Both the position numbers and the translations under genes were made by a program. Shown here piece by piece: positions 21,820 to 33,405 of a DNA stretch of 64,000 nucleotides. The first letter of the stretch is position 1, and the number at the start of each line of letters is the position of its first letter. The DNA lies in NCBI GenBank assembly GCA_027563935.2, contig CM050449.1, forward strand, positions 58,483,949 to 58,547,948. The letters are read 5' to 3'. The notes below the pieces were generated by a model that did not search any database, was not told where the DNA came from, and saw only the letters and a program-made list of their open reading frames with translations. The stretch is from Costus lasius. Lineage: Eukaryota > Streptophyta > Magnoliopsida > Zingiberales > Costaceae.

Positions 21820-22615
21820 TCGAAAAAAATTTGACAGCGGGGTACCCGTCAGTTGGGTAACCCCATCTGTCAAACGTGAATCATAAAGTATTTTTATCAA
21901 ATCTTAAAGTTAAGTTAATTTCACGATCTACAGTCAACGTTCACAATGTTTAAACTCAGATCTAACCCTGGTTAAACTCAACATTCACGAAAACTATGTT
22001 GACTCATACACGAATTGGCGGGATTTCACGAAACAAGGTAGGATTTCACGAAAAATAGGCAGGATTTCACGTAACAGGGCAGGATTTCACGAAACAGGGT
22101 GAGATTTCACAAAAAAATAGGCGGGATTTCACGAAAAATATATGAGATTTCAGGAAATGAGTTCAGCTTTATTTCACGAAAACTGTTATTATTTCACGAA
22201 AACTGAACTCATTTTATGAAAAATTGTTATTATTTCACAAAAACTAAACTCATTTTCACGAAAAACTATTACGAAAACTAAACTCATTTCGTGAAATCTC
22301 GCATATTTTTCGTGAAATCCTACCCTATTTCGTAAAATCCCGCCTATTTTTTGTGAAATCCTGCCCTGTTTCATGAAATCCCGCCTATTTTTCATGAAAT
22401 CCTATCTTGTTTCGTGAAATCCCGCCAATTCGTGTACGAGTCAACATAGTTTTCTTGAACGTTGACTTTAATTAAGGTTAGATCTGAGTTTAAATATTGT
22501 GAACGTTGACTACAGATCATAAAATTGACTTAACTTTGAGATTTGATAAAAATGTTTTATGATTCACGTTTCATAAATGGGGTACCCAACTGTACCACGC
22601 TGCCAAAAATTTTTG
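21820..22615. mobile_element. Foldback element with two ~300-bp inverted arms
   Basis: The left arm starts AAATTTGACAGCGGGGTACCC and continues through AAACGTGAATCATAAA and GTCAACGTTCAC to tandem GGATTTCACGAAA units. The right arm is the same in reverse (TTTCGTGAAATCC units, GTGAACGTTGAC, TTTATGATTCACGTTT, GGGGTACCC, GCTGCC). The centre (about 22150-22285) is made of further ATTTCACGAAAACT repeats. No protein is encoded; the ORF at 22189-22395 is a by-product of the repeats. The paired arms could fold into a long RNA hairpin. I could not define a target duplication. Confidence 0.8.
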
Positions 22616-25252
22616 GTAATTATCGGCCGCGGGCCCCTCCTTGGGTGACCTCGGGACCACCACCTCCCCTCATCTCCTCGTAAAACCCGGGCAGACCCAC
22701 CCACCCCCATCCTCGGGCATTATTAATTAATAAACAAGCCCCGGCGAGGCTCCCCTGCCCTGTGTAGCTAATTAACGAGTGCTGGGTAATCGAGCGGTGA
22801 TCTGCAGGAACGCAACGTAGATTAATCAGTCAGGAACGGATTAGCATTAGGATTAAGCGATTAGCTGTGCAGCGATGAAACGCAGGTGGTGGCTGGAGAT
22901 GTAAAGCGCATATGTAGCTGCCGCTTTTGACCGGCTTCGGAGATGCCGTAGGACTCGTTGGATTGTTGTGGAGGAGGACGGTGACTCGCGCTGTTCCATT
23001 ATCGCCTTTAGCTTTAACAAAAGTGATTAAAGATGGGATTTAAATAATCGCTGCCGTAATCGTCTTTGTCGCCATCTGTGTGTGTTTGGACGTCTCAAGC
23101 ACATTAACCAAACTTAATCTCACCATTGCGTCCAGATTCTCCAACTTGTTGTTGTTTAATAAACTGTTCCTAGCTACCCACTTAGCGCGCACAGATCAGC
23201 TAAGCTAATTGATTAATTATCTCCTCTATTTGCAAATTGCTTCTTTTTGAACAAGGGATTCTAATATAATACCTCACCATCCTTTAATTGATATGGTTAG
23301 ACACACATGCAGCTGGCTAATTGCATCCTAATCATCTATTTTCAATTAGTTTCAGCTCTTAAAACATCTCATGAAAGAAAATTTGCTGTTTGTACTGCAG
23401 TTTAGAGGAGCCTAGTCCCTACTAGGGCAAAGCTTAATTCTATATATAGATAAGTCAAAACGTGATGGAAGGCCTATATATAGAGCCATCTATACATCGC
23501 ATCAAAAAGGAGGTCAACGAAACATTAATTTTGGTAGCTGCAACTAAATATATAAGGTCAACGAAATAATTTGATGCAAGGTCATCTACACGTAGAGTAA
23601 ATAATATTTGTTTGTGTCTCTTGGATGATCATCAGTATGTACATATATCGCTTGTTCGAGTAAATTAAGTTATAGGGCAATTTATGGCCCAAGATTCCTC
23701 CATCTGAACATATATCTTTCAATGATGACAACTTTCTCCTAGCTTTCAGCGAATTGCCATCAATAGTTGGTACGCTGAATTGATTATTCTTCTTGCCATC
23801 AATATTTGTGGAAGATCATATATATGCTTTATAGGAAGAGACGGATTAATTAATCATCAATTATTTAAGTAACATGTGTGAGTGAATCAGAAATTTATGA
23901 TAAGAAAACACAAGTACGACTTGTTTAATCAGCACTATATTTTATAAAGTGTACAGGTAAAATTTACTATTTACATCACTTGTTTATTATGGTCTGAGGC
24001 CACTTTAGTTTAGAACGTTTTCTTTAGATCCTCCCCATTTTTAATGTCAAGATTCAACGAGGAAACAGCTACAGATAACGAAAAATATGCAACATATAAT
24101 TAATTCAACTAGTAGATTGAAGTTGATAAAATATGGCACTGATCACAAATGAAAAAAAAACTAATATAAAGTTCATTTTGGAGCTTCTCAACGAAATCTG
24201 TACTATATATTGATTAACAAATGGTTTTTGTGCAGTCACTCATTCTTTATCTGGATTGTGTGTGTGTGATTGTTCGATGGAACCTTTTGAATTACTTTTC
24301 AGACGAGTCAAAATAGACCAGCCACATCAAATCTAAGCATGTAATTCTGGGGCTGAAGAATTAGGAAAGCAAATGATAGTTGATGATGGAAGAAAAAAAA
24401 ATATATTTAAGTGGTAACACAATGTCTCCAACCAACTTTCCTTGGCTTTATGATTTTCTTTTAATTGTTTACATTGTCATATCTGTATCCCATGATAATT
24501 CAAAGTTGACTAATTAATGGCCTCCTTCTACTTATTAAAGCAATAAGTTTAGACCTAGTGGACTTGATTATATATATAATATTTAAAACACTCTCTAAAA
24601 GTAGTTTTACAAGTTTCAATGATAAAAGTGTAGAGGACACCTCATTTATAACCACTGAAACAAAATAAAGCTCCTCATCATTGAGGCGGATTAAATTTGT
24701 TGGTCCACTTTGACTACTCTAGACCACTACCAAATTTTTTATATTATATTTTACAAGGCGAAAAAAGAAAATTAAAAAAAATAAAATTAATTATAAATGA
24801 AAATAAAAGAAAAAAAGTTACATGATTTTCTTGCCTGATTTGCATAAAACCAAAAAAAAAAAACAAAAAGAGGAAGAGAGAGATTTCCACTCCACATTTC
24901 CTTTTTTTTTTCCAATCATTTTCTTTTATTTTTCTTTCTATTTCCACGTAGATTACCAAAAGAAAAAAAAACTATCATTTGCTTAATAATGTCAAAAAAT
25001 TTATGTATCTAACTTACATCAATTTCATTAATCTAATATTACATTATATGAGAAAAATGAAAAAAAAAAATTCATGGCTTGTTCTAAAGCAACGAATATT
25101 TTTTAATGGCTAAATCATCTCAACCTAAACGTTACTAATTTGTGGTCCGATTCTCAATTTGCTTGACCTAACCTGTTTATACTCTCTCTTGTTATAAAGT
25201 CTTCCTTATTTACTATTTAATTATATTTATAAATTATATTAATTGGAAAATT

Positions 25253-25306
<54 letters not shown>

Positions 25307-25639
25307 CATAAAAAACATAATTTATATTTAAGTTGCAATAAAAAATAACATACTATTGTAACTATTGTAATATGTGATTAGATTTAGATCATTATTATAG
25401 CTCATAATATCTCCTCTTTATTTATTTTTAACTGACACTAATAGAAAATTTAATGTCCCATATGCATTTACTAAGTAATAGGGAATTTAACGTAACCATT
25501 AAATATAAATAAATAGCATAACATTATTACTAGACTTTCTATATATGCATGATATTCAGATATTAAAAGATATTTAATTATTTTAATATATTTTATGGAA
25601 TATTTCAGCACTTATTCTACTTATATATGAATAATGGTA
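22616..25639. other. Intergenic DNA without recognisable gene
   Basis: Begins with a short GC-rich stretch (about 22620-22770) and then becomes AT-rich with homopolymer runs (for example 24740-24970). No ORF with recognisable content, no RNA gene and no element termini were found apart from the AAT microsatellite. Confidence 0.6.
25259..25305. repeat. (AAT)n microsatellite
   Basis: About 15 uninterrupted AAT units, directly visible. Confidence 0.97.
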
Positions 25640-27363
25640 TGATTTTTAGGCGAATTCACCTGAAAATATAGGGCGTTTTCAAATACTGTCATTTCATATA
25701 GATTCCAGATGCATGAATGAATTTCCACCATCAAGAGCAGACAACATGTCAAATTTCATGAAGATTGGAGCTTCAAACCAAATTACGGCAGGGCCATAAT
25801 CTATATTACGATACCGTATTTTCACCGGCTACCATAATATCAGAGCACTGCCGTAATTTGGGAATTTTTCATCCAGAAAGATTTTCAGAAATTACGGTAC
25901 TACCGTAAAGATTTTCATGGGTCGTAATTTAGAGCGCTTTCTGATTAGAAATTTTGGTTGAAATTATGGCACTACCGTAACCGATTTTACGGTGCCGTAA
26001 TTACCGGATAGTTTCGATCAGAGAACTCGACTAAAATTACGGCAGTGCCGTAACCAAAAACACTGTAGTAATTCTTACTTTGGACGCGATTTTCCCGGTC
26101 AACCTTCAAGTCTGATTTTTGTGCGATTGATTGCAGACGATCCAGGCCATAAAATTCAAAGCTGTAAGAAGCAAAAGGAGAGCTTTTCGAGAGGATAAGA
26201 CACAGACACCAAAAGCCCTAATTTCATTGACTGTCGGGAGAGAAATTGAGTTTCACGCCGCCGCCGGGAAGCGTACAGCGCATCTCCGGCCGTGAAATTT
26301 GAGGGGAAGCTTCGTTTGGAAGAGGAGACGATACCCAAAAGTTTTGGAGTGAAAGGAACTCAATCGGAGGAGAAATCAACAAAAGCTCGCTGCTGACATT
26401 GTTCATGAGTGGAAATTACGGCTGTAATTTCCATTACAGCCGTGTGATTATTTGTTTTTCCCCTCTTTCTTGATTTCCTACACTTTGATATTATGGATTA
26501 TTTTAATATTTCATCCATGCCAGCTTAAACCTTTTATGGGACATGGGGGAGTAATTCCCTTTGATTTCTTAATGACTAGATAAATTTTTTATTAGTTTGT
26601 CATGCATAATTTTACCATGATAATTCTACTTATGTGATAATTGCTCTGCAATTCTCCATAGATTCATGTTGTTAATCATGTTTTAGAGTTTTCGCAATAG
26701 ACCGAAAGGTGACTTGCTTGAGAACTTAGAATCCTAGAATTGAATGTTAAGAACTTACTGTAAGAATTTAGGTTAGTTCTTGTTTCTTGATTTTAGAAGA
26801 ATAATTGCCATGGTAATAATATGAATCTAGGATTGAGTTAATTTATCAAACGTGGAGATCTTGTGCCAAAGTGAGGATCAGAACGTTGGAGAACCATAAG
26901 TAAAACTTGTATTGAGACTTGGATGCACGAAAGTGATCCTTGAGATTCCACTTGAGATAATCAACTTAGAATTCGGATGCATGAAAGTGATCCTTGAGTT
27001 CTTTGATTGATGATTTACTTATTTTCAGCTTGGGATAGATCTTACGCGAAAGCGAAGATCGGTCCCAGCATGATTGTCTACACGAAAGTGAGACGATCCC
27101 TTTATGAAGTAAATTATGTCTTTATCATGATAAAATTAAATCGACGAATTACTATTCATATCTAGTCATAGAAATTAAAGTGAATGAAAACCTAGTCCCA
27201 GATTTTCTCTCTGATATTTTCGTTAGCTTTCATTAGTTCACTTGCATAGTTTCGATTGCCTGGATAGTAAGAACTCAATTATTCAGTACTTGACAATGAG
27301 GTCTCTGTGGTTCGATATTTTTCTTTATTACTTCGAGTATCCGTGCACTTGCGGACTACAACA
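25640..27363 (+). repeat. Athila-like 5' LTR (left end approximate)
   Basis: The right end is inferred from the CAACA before the primer site at 27370. The left end is placed where the text shifts to the palindrome-rich style, and could be off by tens of bases. The second half has phrases typical of Athila-type LTRs, such as GACCGAAAGGTGAC and the run of CGAAAGTGA motifs (about 26700-27090). Bases 25781-26053 contain the palindromes described separately. Confidence 0.6.
25781..26053. repeat. Palindrome array, copy 1
   Basis: Several short inverted repeats in 270 bp: TTACGGTA-C-TACCGTAA at 25892-25908 and TTACGGCA-G-TGCCGTAA at 26037-26053 are perfect. TTACGGTGCCGTAA (25987-26000), TTATGGCACTACCGTAA (25964-25980) and TTACGGCAGGGCCATAA (25783-25799) are imperfect. 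The variants differ mainly at CpG steps. Confidence 0.9.
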
Positions 27364-27369
27364 AGTTTT

Positions 27370-27389
27370 TGGCACCATTGTTGGGGACC
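27370..27389 (+). other. Athila-type primer-binding site
   Basis: TGGCACCATTGTTGGGGACC, a slightly decayed form of the TGGCGCCGTTGCCGGGGA class of primer site found in Athila/Tat gypsy elements. It directly follows a presumed LTR end. Confidence 0.8.
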
Positions 27390-27448
27390 TTGGTTTTGTC
27401 AATATTGAAGATATTGAAAGGATTGCTAGACTAGGTTTTATTTTCTAG

Positions 27449-29025
27449 AATTATAGCCGAGGCCCTAATCTGCATTATGGCCATAATTTCCGATTCGAAT
27501 TCTCAAGAGGCCCATTTTCATTCAAGCATAATCATATTCCAAAGGCGTGCTCTCAACTTTCTCAAAAGAAGCCTTTTGGAAGACGAAAACTTTGATAGAA
27601 GACGTTACGGGTATAGCCGTAATTTCACCCTGCCCGTAATCTTTGGGTCGGCAACCTTTGATACCATACTATGGTCGGAATGCAAGTCAAGTCTAAGGTA
27701 AACTCACCCACAAAATTTCAGACGAAACAGAGTTCGCTACAAAGATTACCGCCATGCCCATAATCTACATTACACCCGTAATGGTAGCATTAAGTGTATC
27801 GGAGGGCTGCAATAAATAGGTCGTAGCTTTTCCGTTACAACTTCGATTTGGGCATTTTTTATGTCATTAAGAAGAGCTTTTAATGTCCTACAAGTTCATG
27901 GACATTTCAGGAGCTGAAGAGAATCGACGCCAACATTACAACCATGCCCGTGATCTCCATTACACCCATAATCTATCTTGCGCAGCCTAAACTTAAAAGA
28001 GCCATAACTCTCTCATTATAGCTCCGTTTTGAACGTTCTTGGTGTCAAAACGTAGCTAATGCAATGGGCTATAATACTGGGATATCAAAGGGCACCTTAG
28101 AAATGATAAAAGGGGTCGAAATCGCTGAGGAACGGAGCGCCTAGTTGGGGCTCAAGGTGGGCTAGTGAGTTTTGCAAAGGGAAGTTCTTGGTGACTACAA
28201 GGGAGGAGGAAGGAACCATGCATAATTCTAGAAGACTTGAAGGAATGTTGCAACGCTTCTGCAAAGAGTTTGCTTCCTCTTTCTTCTATCTTCTCTTTAG
28301 TTTATTCTATTCCTTTAGGGATTTGTACTGAATCGATGCTATGATAGCATAATCTTCTTTATCCGAACAAGAGTGTATCAGAGTTGTTTGGATATTGTTT
28401 TCAAACTTGTTTTCTCATGACTAATGTAATTTTATCTTGTGTTTATTCGATTTGTGCTGTTTTACTGCTAGTTTTGCCTTGATCACGCAATTACTTTTCT
28501 TGGGCGCCGCAAGAAGGACCGAAAGGTGAATTGCGACGCTAGATCTCCCTTATCGATCATGCTCTGACCTGTCAAGAAATTGGGCAGGATTTGTGTGAGG
28601 AAACCTATAATATCTCTGAACCCAATGGATCAATCTAGGTACGGTGAGCCACGAAAGTAGGATGCCGATCTAGATTGATACCGGATTATGCCATCGAAAG
28701 AGGGTAATCTGTACCATTCGATATTTCCTTTAATACTTTTAAAATTGCATTGTTATGATGATTATCTTGTTTGAGTTTAAGATCCATCAACGAGATAAAC
28801 TCGAAGTTTCAATGTCTCTAAACCTTGTTTTCTATCCAATACTTTCACTTGTTTGATTCAGCTAGCACTTGTATTTAGTTGTATTTTGATTTATTTTATG
28901 AAAACCCAAAACATTCTCCTGATTGTCTAGCTATTGATTCATAATCACTCGGTACTTGATCAACATCTTAAGTACTACTATGACAAAGCCGTCACGCTTG
29001 CGGTTAGTAGTACAGTAAAGTACAC
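27449..29025 (+). repeat. Second Athila-LTR-like segment between primer site and gag
   Basis: Begins about 60 bases after the primer site with degenerate TTACGGCC-type palindromes (27460-27980). It then repeats the LTR-like style of 26400-27363: GGACCGAAAGGTGAATTGCG near 28516, a CACGAAAGTAGGATG motif, and CACGCTTGCGGTTAGTAGTA near 28992. It does not look like leader sequence. It may be the true LTR of the gag-bearing element, with 25640-27448 belonging to a separate copy, or a rearranged duplicate. No primer site was found at its right end. Confidence 0.45.
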
Positions 29026-30572
29026 ATCACAGAACAAAGATCACTTAGGGACTATGCAGCCCCTAATCCACGAGAGATTCATTCTAGCATTGCTAGACCG
29101 GTCATAGAGGCTAATAACTTTGAAATCAAGCCTGCTTTATAATCCATGATTCAACAAAATCAGTTTGGAGGATCTCCTCTTGAAGATCCTAACCAACACC
29201 TTTCTTTTTTTCTTGAACTTTGTGATACAATTAAGATTAATGGAGTTTCTAACGATGCATTCAAACTGAGGTTGTTTCCTTTTTCTCTTAGAGACCGAGT
29301 GTGATCTTGGCTTCAAGCACAACCTATTGGTACCTTCATCACATGGGAGCAATTGTCCAACGCCTTCTTGATGAAATATTTTCCACCAAGCAAGACCATC
29401 CAAATGAGAAACCAGATTTCAAGCTTTGTATAAAGGGATGTTGAATCTTTTAGTGAGGCATGAGAGCGATTCAATGATTTACAACGGAAGTGTCCTTACC
29501 ATGGCATTGAAAACTGGGTTTTAATTTATACTTTTTTTAATAGTTTGCTTTATAATACCAGACTAACTGTTGATGCTGCTGTAGGAGGAGCTCTGATGAG
29601 CAAAACCATTGATGATGCTTTCAAGTTGCTGGGAGAAATGACTTTAAATCATAACCAATGGACTTCAGAGAGAGGAGTGCTTTATAAACCTTCCCAAGGT
29701 AAGAATGAAAGTGATGGTCCACCTTGGCACAGAAGGTAGACTCTTTATGCAACAGATTTGATTCATTTAAGATGCAAACTACTATTGTTTCTTCATCTCT
29801 TGTTTGTGATATATGTGGTAACAATGGTCATATCTCTGAAGATTGTAAGGTCATTGCTAGTCAGGATAGTGAACATGTTAATGCATTAGGGAATTATAAT
29901 CAAGGTAGAAACAATGATCCCTACTCTAGTACATACAACCCTAGATGGAGGAATCACCCCAACTTATCTTGGAAAAACAACAACAATGTGGGGGGACAAA
30001 CTGAAAATAGAGGGTTCCAAAATAAGCCAAATCAAAGTCAAAACTCAAATCAGAATTCAAACATTGAGTCAATGCTAGAAAAGATTATGACTAATCAAAG
30101 TCAGTTCATGCAAAATCAAAACAAAGAAATTGAAGATCTTAAGGGAATGGTTAGTCAATTAGCTTCCCAAGTAGGATCATTAGTAGCCCACAACAAAATC
30201 TTGGAAAATCAAATAGCACAACAAGCTAGTAGTTCATACAAACCCCCTGGAAAATTACCTGCTAAACCTGAGTTGAATCCTAGAGAGCACTGTAAGGCTA
30301 TCATTACTAGAAGTGGGAGACAATTAGAAGAACCAAAAGGGAAAGTTGTGATCAATGAAAAAGAGCGTAATGATGATCATGATGATGAATTAAAGTTAGA
30401 AAAATCTTTTCAGGATGAACAAACCCAAGCTAGTTTGCCACCTCACAAGGGTGATGAACCAAAAGGGGATGTGTCATGTGAGAAAGATGATTCTAAACCT
30501 AATTTACCTCCACCTTATAGACCACCTATACCCTTTCCCCAAAGGTTAGTGCAAGCAAAACTTGATAAATAA
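29026..30572 (+). pseudogene. gag: Athila-type gag pseudogene
   Basis: Degenerate capsid gene of an Athila-type gypsy element. The reading starts around RSLRDYAAP and passes [45 protein letters not shown] and WTSERG, all characteristic Athila gag words, to a CCHC knuckle CDICGNNGHISEDC (about 29805-29846) and a Gln/Asn-rich tail ending RLVQAKLDK. Stops interrupt it, mostly explicable as CAA to TAA, CGA to TGA and TGG to TGA. A frameshift near 29720 separates the capsid from the zinc-knuckle part. The last stop (TAA at 30570) stands where relatives read KQFGKF. It cannot make a full Gag. Confidence 0.85.
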
Positions 30573-31426
30573 TTTGGCAAATTTCTTGAAGTGTTGAAAA
30601 AGCTTTACATTAATATTCCTTTTACTGAAGCTATATCTCAAATGCCATCATATGCAAAATTCTTGAAAGAGATATTGTCTAACAATAGAAAATTAGAGGA
30701 CTATGGTACTGTGGCTTTAAATGAGAATTGTAGTGCTATTATTTAGAATAAATTGCCACCAAAACTGAAGGATCGAGGTAGTTTATCTATACCTTGTTCT
30801 ATTGGAAGCATGTCTTTTAACCGAGCCTTATGTGATCTAGGTGCTAGTATAAGCCTAATGCCTTTATCTATTTGTAGGAAACTGGACATTGGAGAGCTTA
30901 AACCAACATCCATATCTTTACAGCTCGCTGATAGCTCAGTAAAGTATCCTATAGGTATTGTAGATTTTGTAGTACTTGACATGGAAGAAAATCATAAAAT
31001 CCCATAATTCTTGGTAAACCCTTTTTGGTTACAGCTGGAGCACATATAGATGTTAAAAAAGGAAAAATCACTTTTGATATTTGTGAAAAAATAATTGAAT
31101 TTGATCTTGCTGATTCTTTGAACAAACTTTCATATTCTGGATCGTGTTGTAGTATCGATATAGTAGATGATGTTGTTTATGATGTTCATGATTTATTTGA
31201 TGAATCCTCTAATTTTGAAACTAACAATTTTTCTGAGGATGTTGATAGAGGATTACAGGAGAAAGGACATCAAATTTCTGAAAAGAAGAAGAAAAAGAGA
31301 AGAAGAAGGAGAGGCTCTAAGTTGATTGACAAAGGAAAGAAGATATTGAGTAAACTTGGACACTGTTTCAAGACTGAGCCTTATGTGATTCATAGCGATA
31401 CTCAAATCAAAGAAAAATCAGAGTAG
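30573..31426 (+). pseudogene. Athila-type retropepsin domain, stops and a frameshift
   Basis: Continues the gag frame. FGKFLEVLKKLYINIPF leads to a stop at about 30744 (CAG to TAG), then KLPPKLKDRGSLSIPCSIG and the protease core with DLGASISLMP, the form of the active-site motif usual in Athila elements. Near 31000-31006 a one-base loss breaks the run before IILGKPF. The following frame (31025-31426) continues TAGAHIDVKKGKITFD and a Lys/Arg-rich tail (KKKKRRRRRG). In intact relatives the reverse transcriptase comes next; here the sequence instead passes to the post-pol linker. Confidence 0.8.
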
Positions 31427-31696
31427 AAATTGAGGAAATTAGAACCAAAATTGAGCGCAGAAGGGTCAAGCTAAAGACCATTAAATTAGCACTTCTTGGG
31501 AGGCAACCCAAGCATTCTAACTTTAATTTATTCACTTTATTTTTACTTTGTTTTTAGAACTAATTTTTCTTTTATTTTTATAGGAAAAACAAGTTTGGGC
31601 AAAAATTACGGCACTACCATAATGTATATTACGGTACCGTAATTCCAGTCTGCTTCCGACCAGAAGGTTGTGACAAGATTACGGCACTGTCGTAAG
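31427..31696 (+). other. Post-pol linker and palindrome array, copy 2 (left part)
   Basis: CTTGGGAGGCAACCCAAG near 31495, preceded by CAAGCTAAAGACC, is the linker normally found after the pol stop in Athila-type elements. Its closeness to the protease therefore marks the missing RT-integrase. From 31606 the palindromes begin: TTACGGCACTACCATAA (31606-31622), the perfect TTACGGTACCGTAA (31629-31642) and TTACGGCACTGTCGTAA (31679-31695). Copia 3 is inserted at the end of the last one. Confidence 0.75.
31692..31696. repeat. Target-site duplication of copia 3, left copy (GTAAG)
   Basis: GTAAG immediately left of the LTR TG at 31697 and again at 45105-45109, immediately right of the CA at 45104. 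Confidence 0.95.
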
Positions 31697-33385
31697 TGAA
31701 AGTCCCCAAAAGGGGGGGGGGAAACCCTAATAAGCATGCACTTCTAAAATTTGCATGGGCGGAATCATAGGATTTCTAAGATCGGTTTGCATGTCATATA
31801 ATCAACTTGAAGATTGTATAGATCAACACAAGGATCATACCATTACCATTGCTTGGATGGCGACTTGGAAGAAGAGGGCGAGCGGCTCTCCTCCAAAGGT
31901 GACGCACACAAGGTGAAGATGACTACTCCCTTGGCGTCTTTGTGCTAGCAAAGCTTCAAGGTTTCCCTTCGTGAAGGAGATGAGAGATGTCTCTTGGTTT
32001 TGTTCTCTTCTCCTTTGCGTGAAGTCTCACCACACGACACGAGAGAGGTCGAGAGAGGAGAAGATGGCGACGAGAGAAGCGTTGCTCTTCGAACGTGGAG
32101 GCGTTCCACATTTTGGAAAACCGATTTCCAAAAATAGCAAGTGCTTCAATGTATGCGATCATGCGTTCACTCCAAGTGAACCGATCGCAAACTTCTTCTC
32201 TCCCTTGACTTGAACCATGCGCTCACACTAAGTGAACCGGTTCAATTTCATTTAGTTCAAAGACCAAATTAAACCAAGCATTGGTCTAGATCAAATTAAA
32301 CCATAAGGCTCAAGATCTAACCATTCATCTCTTGATGCTCTTGATCTCACCGATCTAGCATCAATTCTCTCGATCGAAGCTTACCAATCTCAAGCTCTAA
32401 TCAATCAAACATGATCAGACCAGATCTCACTTACAATCAGAGTTTAAACTCCTTTAAACTGAACCAAAACAATTCAGTCCACACGATCTGACATAAGTAA
32501 GCCATATAATCAAATTGTGCGACCCTAAGGGTTTCCTTTAAATGTCGGTAACGATAACTTACGTTATCACGAACAGAGAGGGGTATCTAGCAACACATCA
32601 CTGTCTCCCGATATAAAGGAAAGAGTCTTCCAAGACTACACCCAAACCATAGCACAAGTGTGAACCCAAGTCACTTGACATATGTGTTTCCTTTGCCACT
32701 GGATGTTCTTATTGGACAAGCGTGTCAAGCCTGTAATTCCAATATGATGAGAATGATTAGATCAGATGAACATAGTCATCTGGGTATGGCCATACACTTT
32801 CTCAATCATCTCATCCAGGGGGCCCCTTCAGAACATCACACTCCAACAAGGAGACGGCAATCCTATATCTATCACTAGTGCCCTAACATGACGCATGCTC
32901 ATTATCCAAGATAGTCTATAACCATTATGTTTCAAATGATATTGAACTACCTCAAAACAATGCCAATCATCATTTAGAAACACAAGTGATCTCAAGTCAG
33001 AGAAAATATGCCACTTGTTTGCATACAAGGATTATTCACATTGTGACAAGCAATCGAATATCCTAAGTAGGGTCTGTCCAGTACATCCAATGTACCCATG
33101 AGTCTACATCTTATTCCATGCTCGAAGCATCCTATAAGATTAGAACACATATTAGTCTTAATCATATCAAGGCTGTCTCATGTTCACCAAGATATCTCGA
33201 CTAAGGACAAAACTGCATGTCAGCCAAGCTGAACAGCATTGAGACATTATTCAGAAGTATACATATTGCAGCAGATAATGTAACAACCTGAATAACAACC
33301 ATTGCCTTTAAAAACATAGAGTTTATACATGATACTGATAACAACCCAAGGCCTCAAACATTAGCCTTAAGGGCATACCCCAACA
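31697..33385 (-). repeat. Copia 3 3' LTR
   Basis: 1689 bp, TG..CA, minus orientation, followed by the polypurine tract at 33386-33400. The U5 end has CCCC-TTTT-GGGG next to a run of ten G on the plus strand. Confidence 0.93.
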
Positions 33386-33400
33386 ATCTCCCACTTGCAC
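33386..33400 (-). other. Copia 3 polypurine tract
   Basis: Minus-strand AAGTGGGAGAT next to the 3' LTR, as in copia A and B. Confidence 0.85.
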
Positions 33401-33405
33401 TTAAT

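Noticed and set aside
22189..22395. 68-codon minus-strand ORF
   Set aside because: It is generated by the GAAATCC/TTTCATG repeat units of the foldback element.
25640..31700. Possible CRISPR-like array from regularly recurring palindromes
   Set aside because: Repeats are degenerate, spacing irregular, the setting is a plant gypsy element, and no cas genes exist.
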